Assembly: GCF_003688855.1 (NCBI RefSeq)
Contig: NZ_REFW01000001.1
Coordinates: forward strand, 1,550,001 to 1,614,000
DNA: 64,000 nt
Direction of reading: 5' to 3'
From: Tessaracoccus antarcticus
Lineage (GTDB): Bacteria > Actinomycetota > Actinomycetes > Propionibacteriales > Propionibacteriaceae
Shown: piece after piece, positions 19,191 to 28,603 of the stretch
How the letters are laid out: every line of letters begins with the position of its first letter
Numbering within the stretch: position 1 is the first letter of the stretch
Made by a program: the position numbers and the translations under genes
Notes under the pieces: generated by a model
Databases searched by the model: none
What the model saw: only the letters and a program-made list of their open reading frames with translations
Told to the model about the DNA's origin: nothing

Positions 19191-20298
19191 GGAAGTACAC
19201 GGTCGCCCACATGGTCAGGCCGAGCAGCGCGGCCGCCGACAGGGTCACCCACACCCACAGCCACGGCGACTGGCGCTCGCGGGTGGCCGCGGGGCGGTAC
19301 CGGCCGGCGCCAATGTAGTTGTCCAGCATTCCCCGGGGGCTCTGCCCGTCGGGTCGCAGGCTGGCGTCGTGCCGACCGCCGCTGGTGAGGATCACCGACG
19401 GCGTGGGCGCCGTCGGGGCGCTCGGTGCCATGGGACCCGATGTCACCGGTGCGTGGTACGACTGGCGGGGCTGGTACTGGTCTCCCCCCACCATCACGTC
19501 CGCCAGCCGGTCCAGCGCGGCGGCCAGCTGCAGCGCCGTCTGGGGGCGACGGTTCGGGTCCCATGCCAGCGCCGAGGCGAACACCTCGTCCAGCAGCAGG
19601 GGCGCGTCGACGAGGTGCGCCACGGGGGCCGGCCCAATGGCGGGGTTGCGTTCCACGAGTTCTGTGAGGGTGCGCGCCGGGAACGGTGGCCGACCCGTCA
19701 AAAGTGCGTAGGCGACGCACGCCATGGAGTAGACATCGGAGCGCTGGTCGAGCTGTGTGGAGCGGCCCTGCTCCGGGGCCATGTAGGCGGGGGTGCCTGC
19801 CGTCATGGTGTCGCGCTGCTCGTCGAGGAGGGACTTCGCCACCCCCAGGTCCGCCAGCATGACACGCACCCCGGTGGAACTGGTGGACAGCAAAATGTTG
19901 CCGGGGGTCACATCGCGGTGCACCAGCTGGTTGCGGTGCAGCACGTCCAGTGCACGGCAGGCCTCGGCGCACAGCCGCAGCGCCAGCCCGGGGGCGACGG
20001 GATGCTTGCGAAGGTGGTCCAGCGAGCCCCCGTCGGCCAGGTCCATCACGAAGTACGGCTGGCCGCGGTCGGTGGTGCCGATGTCGTAGACCCGCACGAT
20101 GCGTTCGTCATTGAGTCGGCGCAGGAGGCGCGCCTCCGCGAGGAAGCGGGCGCGCACGTCGTCGTTGGCGGACCAGTTGTCAGCCAGCACCTTGATGGCC
20201 ACGGGGACCTCGAGGGAGTCGTCCTGACCGTGGTAGACGGTCGCGAACGATCCGGCACCTATGCGTCCGGTGATCCTGTAGCGCCCCATCATTTCCAT
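19180..20298 (-). CDS. Ser/Thr protein kinase with C-terminal membrane anchor
   Basis: 372 residues. Residues about 5-260 form a Hanks-type kinase: glycine loop RIGAGSFATVYHG, lysine in VAIKVLA, catalytic HRDVTPGNILL, metal motif DLG (instead of DFG) in LADLGVAK, and APE in YMAPEQG. A Pro-rich linker follows, and a single transmembrane helix (VWVTLSAAALLGLTMWATVYF) ends the protein, leaving no extracellular sensor domain, unlike PknB. ATG 20298 is chosen because an AACAAT-like -10 precedes it; ATG 20289 is also possible. The partner or signal is unknown. Confidence 0.88.
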   Translation of the reverse strand: MEMMGRYRITGRIGAGSFATVYHGQDDSLEVPVAIKVLADNWSANDDVRARFLAEARLLRRLNDERIVRVYDIGTTDRGQPYFVMDLADGGSLDHLRKHPVAPGLALRLCAEACRALDVLHRNQLVHRDVTPGNILLSTSSTGVRVMLADLGVAKSLLDEQRDTMTAGTPAYMAPEQGRSTQLDQRSDVYSMACVAYALLTGRPPFPARTLTELVERNPAIGPAPVAHLVDAPLLLDEVFASALAWDPNRRPQTALQLAAALDRLADVMVGGDQYQPRQSYHAPVTSGPMAPSAPTAPTPSVILTSGGRHDASLRPDGQSPRGMLDNYIGAGRYRPAATRERQSPWLWVWVTLSAAALLGLTMWATVYFLSP

Positions 20299-20369
20299 TG
20301 CCGAACATTGTTGCCCATCTCGTGCCGTGCGGGAAATCACCTGCGCCACGACGTGGCATGCTGTGCGCC

Positions 20370-21074
20370 ATGAGTTTTTCCGCAGAATCCCCGCCCCCAG
20401 GCTGGTACCCCGACCCGGCCGGCTCCGGTGGCGAACGCTACTGGGACGGCGGCAACTGGTCGCAGGTGACCCGCCCCGCCGGCGGGCTGGGTGCCCCGCA
20501 GGCGCCGCAGCAGGCGCAGCCGTCGCCCTACGGCGCGACGCCGGCCTCCCAGGGCTACTACGGGGCGGGCGTGATGCGCCAGCCGATGCTGGCGGGCTTC
20601 TGGTGGCGCGTGCTGGCGGCCATCCTGGACAACATCATTCTCACCATTCCGCTGGGCCTCGTGCAGCGTCTGGTGGCGGGCGACGCCATCGACGCCCTGA
20701 GCCTGTGGTTGGCCGACTGGACGCTGGCCGTCACTCAGGGTCTGACACCCCCACCCCTGCCGGAGGGCGCGATCCCGCCCCTGTACCTGTACCTGTTCGT
20801 CTCCGTGGTGCTGCTCATCATCTATCGCACCGTGTTGGTCGCGACGCGCGGCGGCACGCTGGGGCAACTCATCACGGGGTTGAGGGTCGTCCCCGACGGC
20901 AGTGGGCTCGAGACCACCCCGAGCTGGGGCACCTCCGGCATCCGGGCCGCCACCGCCGTAGTGTTTGGTCAGGTTCCGTTGCTGAACCTCATTGACCCGT
21001 TGTCGATGCTGTTCACTGCCAAGAAGCAGACGCTGCACGACAAGATCGCCCACACCGTCGTCATCAAGAAGTAA
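20370..21074 (+). CDS. DUF2510-RDD family membrane protein
   Basis: 234 residues. The N-terminus PPGWYPDPAGSGGERYWDG is the DUF2510 module, common on actinobacterial membrane proteins. After a Gln/Pro-rich linker, residues about 85-230 form an RDD domain with three or four hydrophobic helices, containing AGFWWRVLAAILDNIIL and RGGTLGQLITGLRV; it ends KKQTLHDKIAHTVVIKK. The family is of uncertain function, sometimes linked to ion transport. ATG 20370 has a weak CATGCT upstream and no ribosome site. Confidence 0.85.
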   Translation: MSFSAESPPPGWYPDPAGSGGERYWDGGNWSQVTRPAGGLGAPQAPQQAQPSPYGATPASQGYYGAGVMRQPMLAGFWWRVLAAILDNIILTIPLGLVQRLVAGDAIDALSLWLADWTLAVTQGLTPPPLPEGAIPPLYLYLFVSVVLLIIYRTVLVATRGGTLGQLITGLRVVPDGSGLETTPSWGTSGIRAATAVVFGQVPLLNLIDPLSMLFTAKKQTLHDKIAHTVVIKK

Positions 21075-21093
21075 CCACAAGAAGGACGAGCCT

Positions 21094-23223
21094 GTGTCCC
21101 AGCTCCCCGACGACCTCACCAGGCTTGCCGAGCATTTCGGCATCGCACTGGAATTCCGTGACTGGAAGGGTCGAGACCTGGAAATATCCCGGGAATCCGT
21201 GATCGCGGTCCTCCACGCCCTGGGGGTGGATGCCTCCACCGACGACGCCAGGGCCGCTGCGCTGGCCGACGTCGCTGAGCGTGGCTGGCGTCGGGTGCTG
21301 CCGCCCTGCACCGTCGTGGAGCACGGCAGCGGTGTCAGCATCGACGTGCACGTGCCGGCCGGCACGGTGGTGGAACTGTCGATGGTGCTGGAGTCGGGGG
21401 AGCGGGTCGACGCCCAGCAGATCGACAACTGGGAGCCCGACCGCTGGATCAGCGGCGCCATGCGCGGCGAGGCCACCTTCTGGTTCGGGGGAGAACTGCC
21501 GCTGGGCTACCACCAACTCGTGGCGAACTCGGCGGAGGGTCGCTCAGAGGCCACGTTGGTGGTGACACCGCCGCACCTGGGGTTCCCGGCAGCCATGCGC
21601 GATGCCCGAACGTGGGGCTACGCCACCCAGCTCTACAGCGTCACCTCGAAGAAGTCGTGGGGGGTGGGGGACCTCGTGGACCTCGCCGACCTCGTCGCCT
21701 GGTCCGGAGCCGGGCAGGGCGCCGGTCACGTGCTCATCAACCCGCTCCATGCGGCGCAGCCCACCGCACCCATGGAACCGTCGCCGTACCTCCCGGCCAG
21801 CCGCCGGTTCATCAACCCCCTCTACATCCGCCCCGAATCCATTCAGGAGTTCGCCGGGCTGGACCGCCACACCCGCAGCCGGGTCCGCCGGCTGCGCAAG
21901 TCGCTGCACCCCGTGGCCGGGGAGGCTCGCGCCATCGACCGCGACGGCGCCTGGCGGGTCAAGCGTGAGGCGTTGCGCCTGGTGTTCGAGGCGGGACGCC
22001 GTCCCGCCCGCGAGATCGCCCTGGAGCACTTCACCCGACGCGAGGGCGACGCGCTGCGGGACTTCGCCACGTGGTGCGCCTTGTCGGAGGAACTGGGCGA
22101 CGACTGGCGGCAGTGGCCACGGGAGTACCAACGGGTCGACGGGCCCGCCGTCAAGGACTTCGCGGCGGAGAACGCCGACTCCGTCTCGTTCCACACCTGG
22201 CTGCAGTGGGTGGCCAGTCTGCAGGTCTCCGCGGCCCAGACCGTGGCGGAGGAGGTGGGCATGCCCGTGGGCATCCTCACCGACCTGGCCGTCGGTGTCA
22301 GCGGCAGCAGCGCCGAGACCTGGACCATGCCCGACCTGTTCGCCGACGGCGTCACCGTCGGCGCCCCGCCGGACGACTACAACCAGGCAGGTCAGGACTG
22401 GGGGCAGCCCCCGTGGCGCCCCGACAAGCTCGAGGAGGTGGCCTACGCCCCGTTCCGGGAGATGGTGGCCGCCGCCATGCGCCGCGTCGGCGGTGTGCGG
22501 ATCGACCACATCATCGGCCTGTTCCGTCTCTGGTGGGTACCCGAGGGGCTGGGGCCGCGCCACGGCACCTACGTCCGCAACAACCACGAGGCCCTCATCG
22601 GCATCCTGGCGCTGGAGGCGCACCGCGCCCAGGCACTGGTGGTGGGGGAGGACCTCGGCACCGTCGAGCCATGGGTGCGGCAGTACCTGTCGCGTCGCGG
22701 CATCCTCGGGACCTCCGTCCTGTGGTTCGAGCACGACGACGGCCGCCCGTTGGAGGCGCACCGGTGGCGCGAGTACTGCCTTGCCTCGGTCACCACGCAC
22801 GACCTCCCGCCGACCCTGGGCTACCTGGCCGGCGACCACGTCCGGTTGCGCGACGCGCTGGGGCTCCTGACCGAGCCGCTGGAGGAGGAACTGGAGGCGG
22901 CGCGCAACGAGCAGTCGGGGTGGCTCACGAAGCTCGTCGACGACGGGGTGCTGGACGCGGGACACCGGGACGACCCCGTCGAGGTGATGCTCGCCCTGCA
23001 CCGCTACCTGCTGCTGACCCCCTCACGGGTGCTGCTGGCCAGCCTCGGGGACGCCGTCGGCGAGAGGCGGACGCAGAACCAGCCCGGCACCATCAACGAG
23101 TACCCCAACTGGCGGGTGCCGCTGGGGGACGCCACGGGGCGGGCCGTGACGCTGGAGGACGTGTTCGAAGCGGAGTTGCCCACGCGGTTGGCCGCCGTGA
23201 TGAACGGCCTCGAGGACCGCTGA
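21094..23223 (+). CDS. malQ: 4-alpha-glucanotransferase (amylomaltase)
   Basis: 709 residues, as in actinobacterial GH77 enzymes, which carry about 150 extra N-terminal residues. It transfers 1,4-alpha-glucan segments in maltose and glycogen metabolism. Visible active-site pieces are the nucleophile in RIDHIIGLFRLWW, the acid/base glutamate in VVGEDLGTVEP and the third carboxylate in TTHDLPPTLGYL; NPLHAAQPTAPMEPSPYLPA and QPPWRPDKLEEVAY are also diagnostic. GTG 21094 follows AGAAGGA. The gene ends 7 bp before a convergent gene. Confidence 0.95.
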   Translation: MSQLPDDLTRLAEHFGIALEFRDWKGRDLEISRESVIAVLHALGVDASTDDARAAALADVAERGWRRVLPPCTVVEHGSGVSIDVHVPAGTVVELSMVLESGERVDAQQIDNWEPDRWISGAMRGEATFWFGGELPLGYHQLVANSAEGRSEATLVVTPPHLGFPAAMRDARTWGYATQLYSVTSKKSWGVGDLVDLADLVAWSGAGQGAGHVLINPLHAAQPTAPMEPSPYLPASRRFINPLYIRPESIQEFAGLDRHTRSRVRRLRKSLHPVAGEARAIDRDGAWRVKREALRLVFEAGRRPAREIALEHFTRREGDALRDFATWCALSEELGDDWRQWPREYQRVDGPAVKDFAAENADSVSFHTWLQWVASLQVSAAQTVAEEVGMPVGILTDLAVGVSGSSAETWTMPDLFADGVTVGAPPDDYNQAGQDWGQPPWRPDKLEEVAYAPFREMVAAAMRRVGGVRIDHIIGLFRLWWVPEGLGPRHGTYVRNNHEALIGILALEAHRAQALVVGEDLGTVEPWVRQYLSRRGILGTSVLWFEHDDGRPLEAHRWREYCLASVTTHDLPPTLGYLAGDHVRLRDALGLLTEPLEEELEAARNEQSGWLTKLVDDGVLDAGHRDDPVEVMLALHRYLLLTPSRVLLASLGDAVGERRTQNQPGTINEYPNWRVPLGDATGRAVTLEDVFEAELPTRLAAVMNGLEDR

Positions 23224-23230
23224 GGGGAGC

Positions 23231-23875
23231 TCACAACCCCAGATCGCGGGCCAGGGCGTTGAGCGTGTCCTCGACGCCGTCGAGTTGTGACTCGATGGCC
23301 GACATTTTCTCGTCGAGCGCTGCCAGGACGTCGTCGGTCTTCTCCTCCAGGGGCGTGGCGCCGTCCTGCCCCGTCTGCGCCGCGGCCAGCGCACGATTGG
23401 CGGCGCGTGGCACCAGCGCCAGCGTGCCCCCGCTGAGGTCGGGGAGGTGGACGCTGCGCACCTCATGGGTGCGGCCAGCGACGGTGACGTGGACCTCACC
23501 GTCCGTGCCGGTGAAATCACGGTCCAGGGAGGTGGGATCCACGGGGGACTCCCCCTGGCCGACCTCCACGTCCGCGTCGCCCGCCAGCATCGCGCGCAGG
23601 GCGGGATCCAGCCCGGGAATGGACAGGAAGGTGGCCCGGGAACCCACGCGGGCAGCGGCCAGCGCCGCATTGAGTGCCTCCGTCAGACGCTGCCCCACGA
23701 TGCCGGGGGCCGACGTGGTGTCGTGGACCTCGATGCGCGCGACCGTCAGGTCACCCAGCGCCACGGCCCGCGCGATCCCGTCCCCGGATGCACCGTCGAA
23801 CTCCGTGGCCGCCACCTCCGCCATCCGGCGCGTGGCGGGATCCGTGATGGGGTGGGTGTCCGGCGAATCGTTCAT
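23231..23875 (-). CDS. YbaB/EbfC-like protein of a T7SS-like group
   Basis: 214 residues. The stretch LTVARIEVHDTTSAPGIV followed by LTEALNAALAAARVGSRA matches the strand-helix pattern of the YbaB/EbfC nucleoid-associated fold, a form often found beside ESX substrates in actinobacteria. The C-terminal 40 residues (VLAALDEKMSAIESQLDGVE) are heptad-like and probably a coiled coil. It is divergent from the next gene. The assignment is by pattern; DNA binding has not been shown for this subgroup. Confidence 0.55.
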   Translation of the reverse strand: MNDSPDTHPITDPATRRMAEVAATEFDGASGDGIARAVALGDLTVARIEVHDTTSAPGIVGQRLTEALNAALAAARVGSRATFLSIPGLDPALRAMLAGDADVEVGQGESPVDPTSLDRDFTGTDGEVHVTVAGRTHEVRSVHLPDLSGGTLALVPRAANRALAAAQTGQDGATPLEEKTDDVLAALDEKMSAIESQLDGVEDTLNALARDLGL

Positions 23876-23931
23876 GCACCAAAGTCAACCATGCGCCGGG
23901 AGGGCGCCGGGCACTGGCAGACTGGGTGGTC

Positions 23932-24447
23932 ATGATCAGCTTCCGCAAGATCTTTGCTGACGAGCTGGGCCGCCTCTGCCCTGCCGGTGAAGAAGTCGTC
24001 GACGTCATTTCCGCCCAGTACCATCCCGGACTCGAGCGGGAGCCCGACGAGTCGAACACCGTCACGTTCGATCCCATCAACGGGCTGAACGTGTCCTCGT
24101 GGAACGACTCTGCCGAGCAGCTCGTCGGTGGCCTGACGCTTGACACGCGCAGGGGACATCAGGCGGTCGGCCTGGCCCGTGCGTTCATGACGGGATCCAA
24201 CCTGGTGCTCACGACGCGGCGCCTGCTGGTCATCGGGCACGTGTCGTCGGACACGACGCCCGAGGTTGCCTGGGAGGGACCTCTGAGCAGCATCGAGGCC
24301 ATCACCCACGACCCACGTTTTCCCCTTGAACTGTGTCGGATCCGCGTCAACTGCGCCGATGGATCGATGGTCCGGCTCTGGTGTGGGGTGCTGCCCTGGG
24401 CGGCACGCCGTTTCGTCGCGTCGTTCGTCAGCACCGCCAGCCGCTGA
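23932..24447 (+). CDS. hypothetical protein upstream of WXG-like genes
   Basis: 171 residues, family not recognised. There is no signal peptide or transmembrane helix. It contains FMTGSNLVLTTRRLLVIGHV and VAWEGPLSSIEAITHDPR, reminiscent of the alternating strands of bacterial PH-like domains (a weak inference). ATG 23932 is used; GTG 23926 is possible. It starts the plus-strand run that includes the EspC-like and WXG proteins, so it may be a chaperone or regulator for them. Confidence 0.6.
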   Translation: MISFRKIFADELGRLCPAGEEVVDVISAQYHPGLEREPDESNTVTFDPINGLNVSSWNDSAEQLVGGLTLDTRRGHQAVGLARAFMTGSNLVLTTRRLLVIGHVSSDTTPEVAWEGPLSSIEAITHDPRFPLELCRIRVNCADGSMVRLWCGVLPWAARRFVASFVSTASR

Positions 24448-24505
24448 GCCCCCCGGAAAGTAGCCTGTTCAAGAATGCGGTTACGTCGCTGCGATAGGAG
24501 TGCTG

Positions 24506-24826
24506 GTGGATTTCACGGTGAGCTACCCCGAGCTGAGGGGTGCCGGGGACCAGTTCGAGAACATGCAGACCACAGGGGAGCGCCTGGTGACCCGACTGGA
24601 GGGTGTGCCGCTGGTGCAGTCGGACTTCGGTCGTATTCCCTGGCTGCAGACCCGCGTGTGGGAGGCCTATTGCGAGCACACCGCGGACTGCGCCGACGCA
24701 CTGCAGGAGTTGGCGGAGACCCTCGGCAAGATCCACGAGGGGCTTGACGCCACCGCCGACGCCTACGAGGACTTCGAGACGAATGCTGCGCAGGCCAGCT
24801 CCGCGTTCTACGGGCAGGTGATCTGA
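24506..24826 (+). CDS. small EspC/WXG100-like helical protein
   Basis: 106 residues, almost entirely helical: YPELRGAGDQFENMQTTGER, a turn around FGRIPWLQ, then ADALQELAETLGKIHEGLDA. It ends AYEDFETNAAQASSAFYG, similar to the YxxxD/E-containing C-terminus of type VII secretion substrates (here Y-E-D-F-E). Size and shape fit the EspC/WXG100 superfamily. GTG 24506 with AGGAG five bases upstream is preferred over GTG 24500, which would overlap that site. It is followed after one base by the larger WXG protein, so they probably pair and are translated together. Confidence 0.65.
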   Translation: MDFTVSYPELRGAGDQFENMQTTGERLVTRLEGVPLVQSDFGRIPWLQTRVWEAYCEHTADCADALQELAETLGKIHEGLDATADAYEDFETNAAQASSAFYGQVI

Positions 24827-24827
24827 G

Positions 24828-25712
24828 GTGGCCGAGTACAACAACACCCTCGACACCTGGTACCAGTCGTGCCCATCGCCGGTGCAGAGCGTCCTGCATG
24901 GCCCCTACACCATCGTCTCCGGCTGGCTGCAGTGGGTGACCGGGGAACCCAACACCGTGGCTGGGCAGTGCGCCACCTACCAGACGCTGGGCCAGCAGGT
25001 ACTGCAGGTGGGCCAGCAGCTGAGCGACACGGCCAACGGGATCTCGCTGTGGGAGGGCGCAGCCCACGAAGCCTTCATGGCCAAGATGGGGCTGGTCCGG
25101 GGCAACTTCGACAAGCTGGGCCCTGCCATCCAGCAGACCCAGCAGATCCTGCAGGCTGCAGCCGAGACCTCCGTCGAGGCCGCGAACATGATCCTCTCGA
25201 TCATCCGTTCCGTCATCGAGTTCCTGCTGACATCGCTGGCCATCGCCGGGGCGCTGGCGGTCTTCACCTTCGGCGCCTCCATGGGGGCCTGGGTCGCGGC
25301 CAATCTCGCCAAGGGCGCGCACGCACTCGCCAAGATCTCCCAGGGGCTGGCGCGGGTGGCGCAGGTCCTGACGCGGATCGCGAGCCTTCTGGAGAAGCTC
25401 GCCACCATCATGAAGAAGGTCGCAGAAGTCCTGAAGGAGCTTCGCGCCCTTCTGAAGCTCCTGGCGGAGCTCAAGAAGGAGGTGGGCCTGGTCGGCAAGG
25501 GGGTTGTCACCGTCGCGACGGGGCTGGCTCGCACGCCCATCAAGCTCGCTGCCGATGCCGGACTTGGTGGTGTGAGCGGCGTCACGGGGATACCGGGTCT
25601 GTCGATGCCCGGGGGTGGGGGTGAAGTCATCCAGGCGGGTGAGGACGCCTGGGACGCGGTGAGCGCCTCGAACCGCGCCACGCGAGCCAACACCGGCGTC
25701 AGTCTGGACTGA
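24828..25712 (+). CDS. long WXG-type putative secreted effector
   Basis: 294 residues. A helical hairpin with W75-E76-G77 (GISLWEGAAHEAF) is the WXG turn. Residues about 120-160 hold a hydrophobic pair of helices (LLTSLAIAGALAVFTFGASM), followed by a long amphipathic, lysine-rich, coiled-coil-like region (LARVAQVLTRIASLLEKLAT). The C-terminus is Gly-rich without a toxin motif. This plan resembles the N-terminal domains of long T7SS substrates whose effector domain is missing or unrecognised. No secretion ATPase (EccC) is present in the window. Confidence 0.65.
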   Translation: MAEYNNTLDTWYQSCPSPVQSVLHGPYTIVSGWLQWVTGEPNTVAGQCATYQTLGQQVLQVGQQLSDTANGISLWEGAAHEAFMAKMGLVRGNFDKLGPAIQQTQQILQAAAETSVEAANMILSIIRSVIEFLLTSLAIAGALAVFTFGASMGAWVAANLAKGAHALAKISQGLARVAQVLTRIASLLEKLATIMKKVAEVLKELRALLKLLAELKKEVGLVGKGVVTVATGLARTPIKLAADAGLGGVSGVTGIPGLSMPGGGGEVIQAGEDAWDAVSASNRATRANTGVSLD

Positions 25713-25726
25713 CGCCGGCCCGTAGC

Positions 25727-27079
25727 TCAGATGTTGGCCGGGTTCGGCGCCGCCTGGTAGGGGTTCGTCGTCTCCAGGCCGCCCGAGTCCAGGATGATGG
25801 TTTCGATGGCGGGATCGCCCTTGCTGATCCGCAGGGCGGACGGCGGCAGTTCGGCCAGCGAGTCCAGGTGCCGCTGCCGGGCATCCTCCAGCGTTGAGTG
25901 GTCCACCACCTCGCCATCCTTGACGATGTCCACGAGCAGGTAGCGGTCGTTGCCGTCTGTGGCGGGCGCAGTGCCCAGACCGATGACCTCGGCCTCCGCC
26001 CGGCCGTTGTCGTCGAGGCGCCGCATGGCGAACTTGCGCCCGCCCAGGGTGTTCTTCCCCTTCGACTTCTTGCCCACCGCGGTCATGGGGGCGCTCCGAT
26101 CGGCGGATTCGGCCCGCGCCACCAGCTTGTACACGAAACCGACGGTGGGGTGGCCGGAACCGGTGACCAGCGAGGTGCCCACGCCGTAGCCGTCCACCGG
26201 TGTGCCCCGCAGCGCGGCGATCTGCCACTCGTCCAGGTCGGAGGTGACGACGATGCGGGTGTCGGTGGCCCCCAGGTCATCCAGCAGGTCGCGGGCGCGG
26301 CGGGCGGCGCTGGCGAGGTCGCCTGAGTCCAGCCGGATGGCACCCAGCTTCCCATCGGTCAGTTCAACGCCCTTGCGGATGGCGGCCTCCTCGTCGTAGG
26401 TGTCCACCAACAGGGTCGTGCCGGTGCCGAAGGCCGCGATCTGGGCGCGGAAGGCGTCCTCTTCGCTGTCGTGCAGGAGAGTGAATGAGTGGGCGGCGGT
26501 CCCCATGGTGGGGATGCCCCAACTGCGGCCCGCCTCCAGGTTCGACGTCGCGGCGAACCCGGCCACGTAGGCGGCACGGGCGGCACCGACGGCGGCCCAC
26601 TCGTGCGTCCGGCGTGACCCCATCTCGGAGCAGGGGCGCCCCTCGGCCATCGACGTCATACGGGACGCGGCCGAAGCGATGGCGCAGTCATGGTTGAAGA
26701 TGCTGAGCAGGAGTGTCTCCAGCACACAGCACTCCGCGAACGAGCCCTCGACGGACAGCACGGGGGAGCCGGGGAAGAAGACCTCCCCCTCCGGGTAGCC
26801 CCAGATGTCACCGGAGAAGCGGTAGTTGGCCAGCCAGGTGGCGAGATTGTCCTTGATGATCCCGGCACCTGCCAGGTACTCAACCTCTGCCTCGTCGAAC
26901 CGGAATGCCTCGATTCCCCGCAGGGCGCGGCCCAGACCGGCCAGCACGCCGTAGCGACGACCCTCGGGCAGGCGCCGCGTGAAGAGGTCGAAAAGGCTGT
27001 GCCGGTCCGCGGTGCCGGCATCCATGGCGGCCTGCACCATGGTGAGTTCGTAATGGTCCGTCAGGAGCGCCGTCGTCAT
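25727..27079 (-). CDS. pncB: nicotinate phosphoribosyltransferase
   Basis: 450 residues; converts nicotinate and PRPP to nicotinate mononucleotide for NAD salvage. Motifs: [18 protein letters not shown] at the start, the catalytic histidine region [12 protein letters not shown], and the phosphate-binding RLDSGDLA and [11 protein letters not shown]. Length is typical of the actinobacterial form. ATG 27079 is chosen because [14 protein letters not shown] begins there; TACGCT lies eight bases upstream (27088-27093). It is divergent from clpS. Confidence 0.94.
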   Translation of the reverse strand: MTTALLTDHYELTMVQAAMDAGTADRHSLFDLFTRRLPEGRRYGVLAGLGRALRGIEAFRFDEAEVEYLAGAGIIKDNLATWLANYRFSGDIWGYPEGEVFFPGSPVLSVEGSFAECCVLETLLLSIFNHDCAIASAASRMTSMAEGRPCSEMGSRRTHEWAAVGAARAAYVAGFAATSNLEAGRSWGIPTMGTAAHSFTLLHDSEEDAFRAQIAAFGTGTTLLVDTYDEEAAIRKGVELTDGKLGAIRLDSGDLASAARRARDLLDDLGATDTRIVVTSDLDEWQIAALRGTPVDGYGVGTSLVTGSGHPTVGFVYKLVARAESADRSAPMTAVGKKSKGKNTLGGRKFAMRRLDDNGRAEAEVIGLGTAPATDGNDRYLLVDIVKDGEVVDHSTLEDARQRHLDSLAELPPSALRISKGDPAIETIILDSGGLETTNPYQAAPNPANI

Positions 27080-27087
27080 GGTCCGCA

Positions 27088-27093
27088 AGCGTA
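27088..27093 (-). promoter_or_regulatory. pncB -10 element
   Basis: TACGCT on the minus strand ends eight bases before ATG 27079. There is no ribosome site; a leaderless or near-leaderless transcript is expected. Confidence 0.45.
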
Positions 27094-27155
27094 GCCGCCC
27101 GGACCCCCGTGGCGGGGGTGTGCACATTGTTGTCAGGCTTTGGAACAATGGGGGC

Positions 27156-27461
27156 ATGAGCGAGCAGGGCAGGCCGTCAACCGGCACGGGCGTGGCGGTG
27201 ATGGACGCACCGGAGGCAGCCACCGACCTCGCGTCACAGTGGGTGACGATCGTGTGGGACGACCCCGTGAACCTCATGAGTTACGTGGCCTACGTCTTCA
27301 TGGAGTACTTCAAGTACCCGCGCATGAAGGCGGAGAAGCTGATGCTCCAGGTGCACACGCACGGCAAGGCGGTGGTCTCCACCGGGAACCGGGAGTCCAT
27401 GGAGCGCGACGTCATGGCCATGCAGAACTACACACTGTGGGCCACCATGGAGCGCGCATGA
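27156..27461 (+). CDS. clpS: ATP-dependent Clp protease adaptor
   Basis: 101 residues. The core [20 protein letters not shown] corresponds to the N-degron pocket, where DDPVN and the following methionine are characteristic, and [20 protein letters not shown] to the ClpA/C-binding face. ClpS delivers N-end-rule substrates to the Clp unfoldase. ATG 27156 lies six bases after an AACAAT-type -10 with no ribosome site. The stop overlaps the DUF2017 start by four bases, a pairing conserved in actinobacteria. Confidence 0.93.
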   Translation: MSEQGRPSTGTGVAVMDAPEAATDLASQWVTIVWDDPVNLMSYVAYVFMEYFKYPRMKAEKLMLQVHTHGKAVVSTGNRESMERDVMAMQNYTLWATMERA

Positions 27462-28015
27462 GCGACGACGACATCGTCTGGGAGTTCGACGGCGGCGACG
27501 GCCGCACCGACGTGCTCATGGCGCTGGTGGTGCAGCAGCTCAACGCCCTGGACTCCCTCCTGCCCGAGGGGGAGGATGAGGACGACCCCATGGCCCGGCT
27601 GGCAGCTGAACTCTCGGAGCGTCCCGTGGAACTGCTGGACTCCAACCCCGCCCTTGCCAGGCTCTTCCCGCCAGCACTGGCGGATGCGAAGGAGGCTGAG
27701 CAGTTCCGTCGCGACGCCATCGGGCAGCAGGCACGTGCCCGCCGGACGGCCGGACGCACGGTGCTGGCGGACTGCGCCGTCGACGACGGTGTCGACGACG
27801 GGATGGTGGCGGTCAGGAAGGACCACGTGGATGCCTGGGTCACCACGCTGGCGGGTCTGCGTGCCGCGTGGAACGTGGAGTTGACGGGCAGCGCCGAGCG
27901 GCAGGTGTCCGTGTCGCGGTCCAACATCCGGGCCAACCCCACGGCCGCCACGATCTGCGACTGGCTGGGCGCGGTGCTGGAGGACGCGCTCCAGGCGCAC
28001 ATGTTCCAGTCCTGA
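27458..28015 (+). CDS. DUF2017 family protein
   Basis: 185 residues, acidic. It shows the DUF2017 pattern: a start around [19 protein letters not shown], a charged middle, and the end [16 protein letters not shown] segment [15 protein letters not shown] with a C-terminal helix [18 protein letters not shown]. The family follows clpS across actinobacteria, so a role with the Clp adaptor is suspected but not shown. The ATGA overlap implies translational coupling. Confidence 0.85.
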   Translation: MSDDDIVWEFDGGDGRTDVLMALVVQQLNALDSLLPEGEDEDDPMARLAAELSERPVELLDSNPALARLFPPALADAKEAEQFRRDAIGQQARARRTAGRTVLADCAVDDGVDDGMVAVRKDHVDAWVTTLAGLRAAWNVELTGSAERQVSVSRSNIRANPTAATICDWLGAVLEDALQAHMFQS

Positions 28016-28102
28016 CCACCACGCATTCGTCCCGGCGGCCAGTCCTTTGGCGGCCTACTCTGGAGGCATCCGCATCGCGCGGGCAGTGACCGGAGGTTCA
28101 TC

Positions 28103-28582
28103 GTGTCGAACGACCTTGAATTCGAGACCCAGCCCGAAGTGCGCAACGAGTGGGGCATGCACAATGGAGTGGTCGTGCTCGCAGCCCTGATCCTCGTTGC
28201 GCTGGCCCTTCTGCTGGGATCGGTCACGAGCACGGACCTGTTCGCCGACGCCCCGCTCGCGGTGCTGGGGGTCCTCAGCTCGCTGGGCTTCGTCCTCATG
28301 CTGGCGGCCGGCAGCGTGATCGGCATGCTGGTGGGCACCCGGATGCTGCAGGCGCACGTGAGCACTCGCGGCGCGAAGGCGCTCGCCCTCTGGGGGGTTG
28401 GTGCGCTTGCGCTGTCCGTGGTGCTCCAGGCCGGACTGGTCGCGCTCACGCTCATGTGGCAGGCACAACAGCAGATGCCGGCCTCCATCCTCGTGCAGGC
28501 CCTCTCCAACATCGTGACGGGCACCATGGCGGTGGGTGCTGCCATGGTCGCGCTGGCCTTCGTGGGGCGACTGAGCCGCTGA
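28103..28582 (+). CDS. hypothetical four-helix membrane protein
   Basis: 159 residues, family not recognised. A 20-residue acidic N-terminus is followed by four hydrophobic helices (GVVVLAALILVALALLLGSV, VLSSLGFVLMLAAGSVIGML and two more). GTG 28103 follows GGAGG. It lies 21 bp before murI and may be co-transcribed with it, although murI has its own -10 element. No motif suggests a function. Confidence 0.75.
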   Translation: MSNDLEFETQPEVRNEWGMHNGVVVLAALILVALALLLGSVTSTDLFADAPLAVLGVLSSLGFVLMLAAGSVIGMLVGTRMLQAHVSTRGAKALALWGVGALALSVVLQAGLVALTLMWQAQQQMPASILVQALSNIVTGTMAVGAAMVALAFVGRLSR

Positions 28583-28589
28583 CCCGGCG

Positions 28590-28595
28590 TAGACT
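28590..28595 (+). promoter_or_regulatory. murI -10 element
   Basis: TAGACT ends eight bases before GTG 28604, with no Shine-Dalgarno sequence between. Confidence 0.5.
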
Positions 28596-28603
28596 CGCGC
28601 CCC

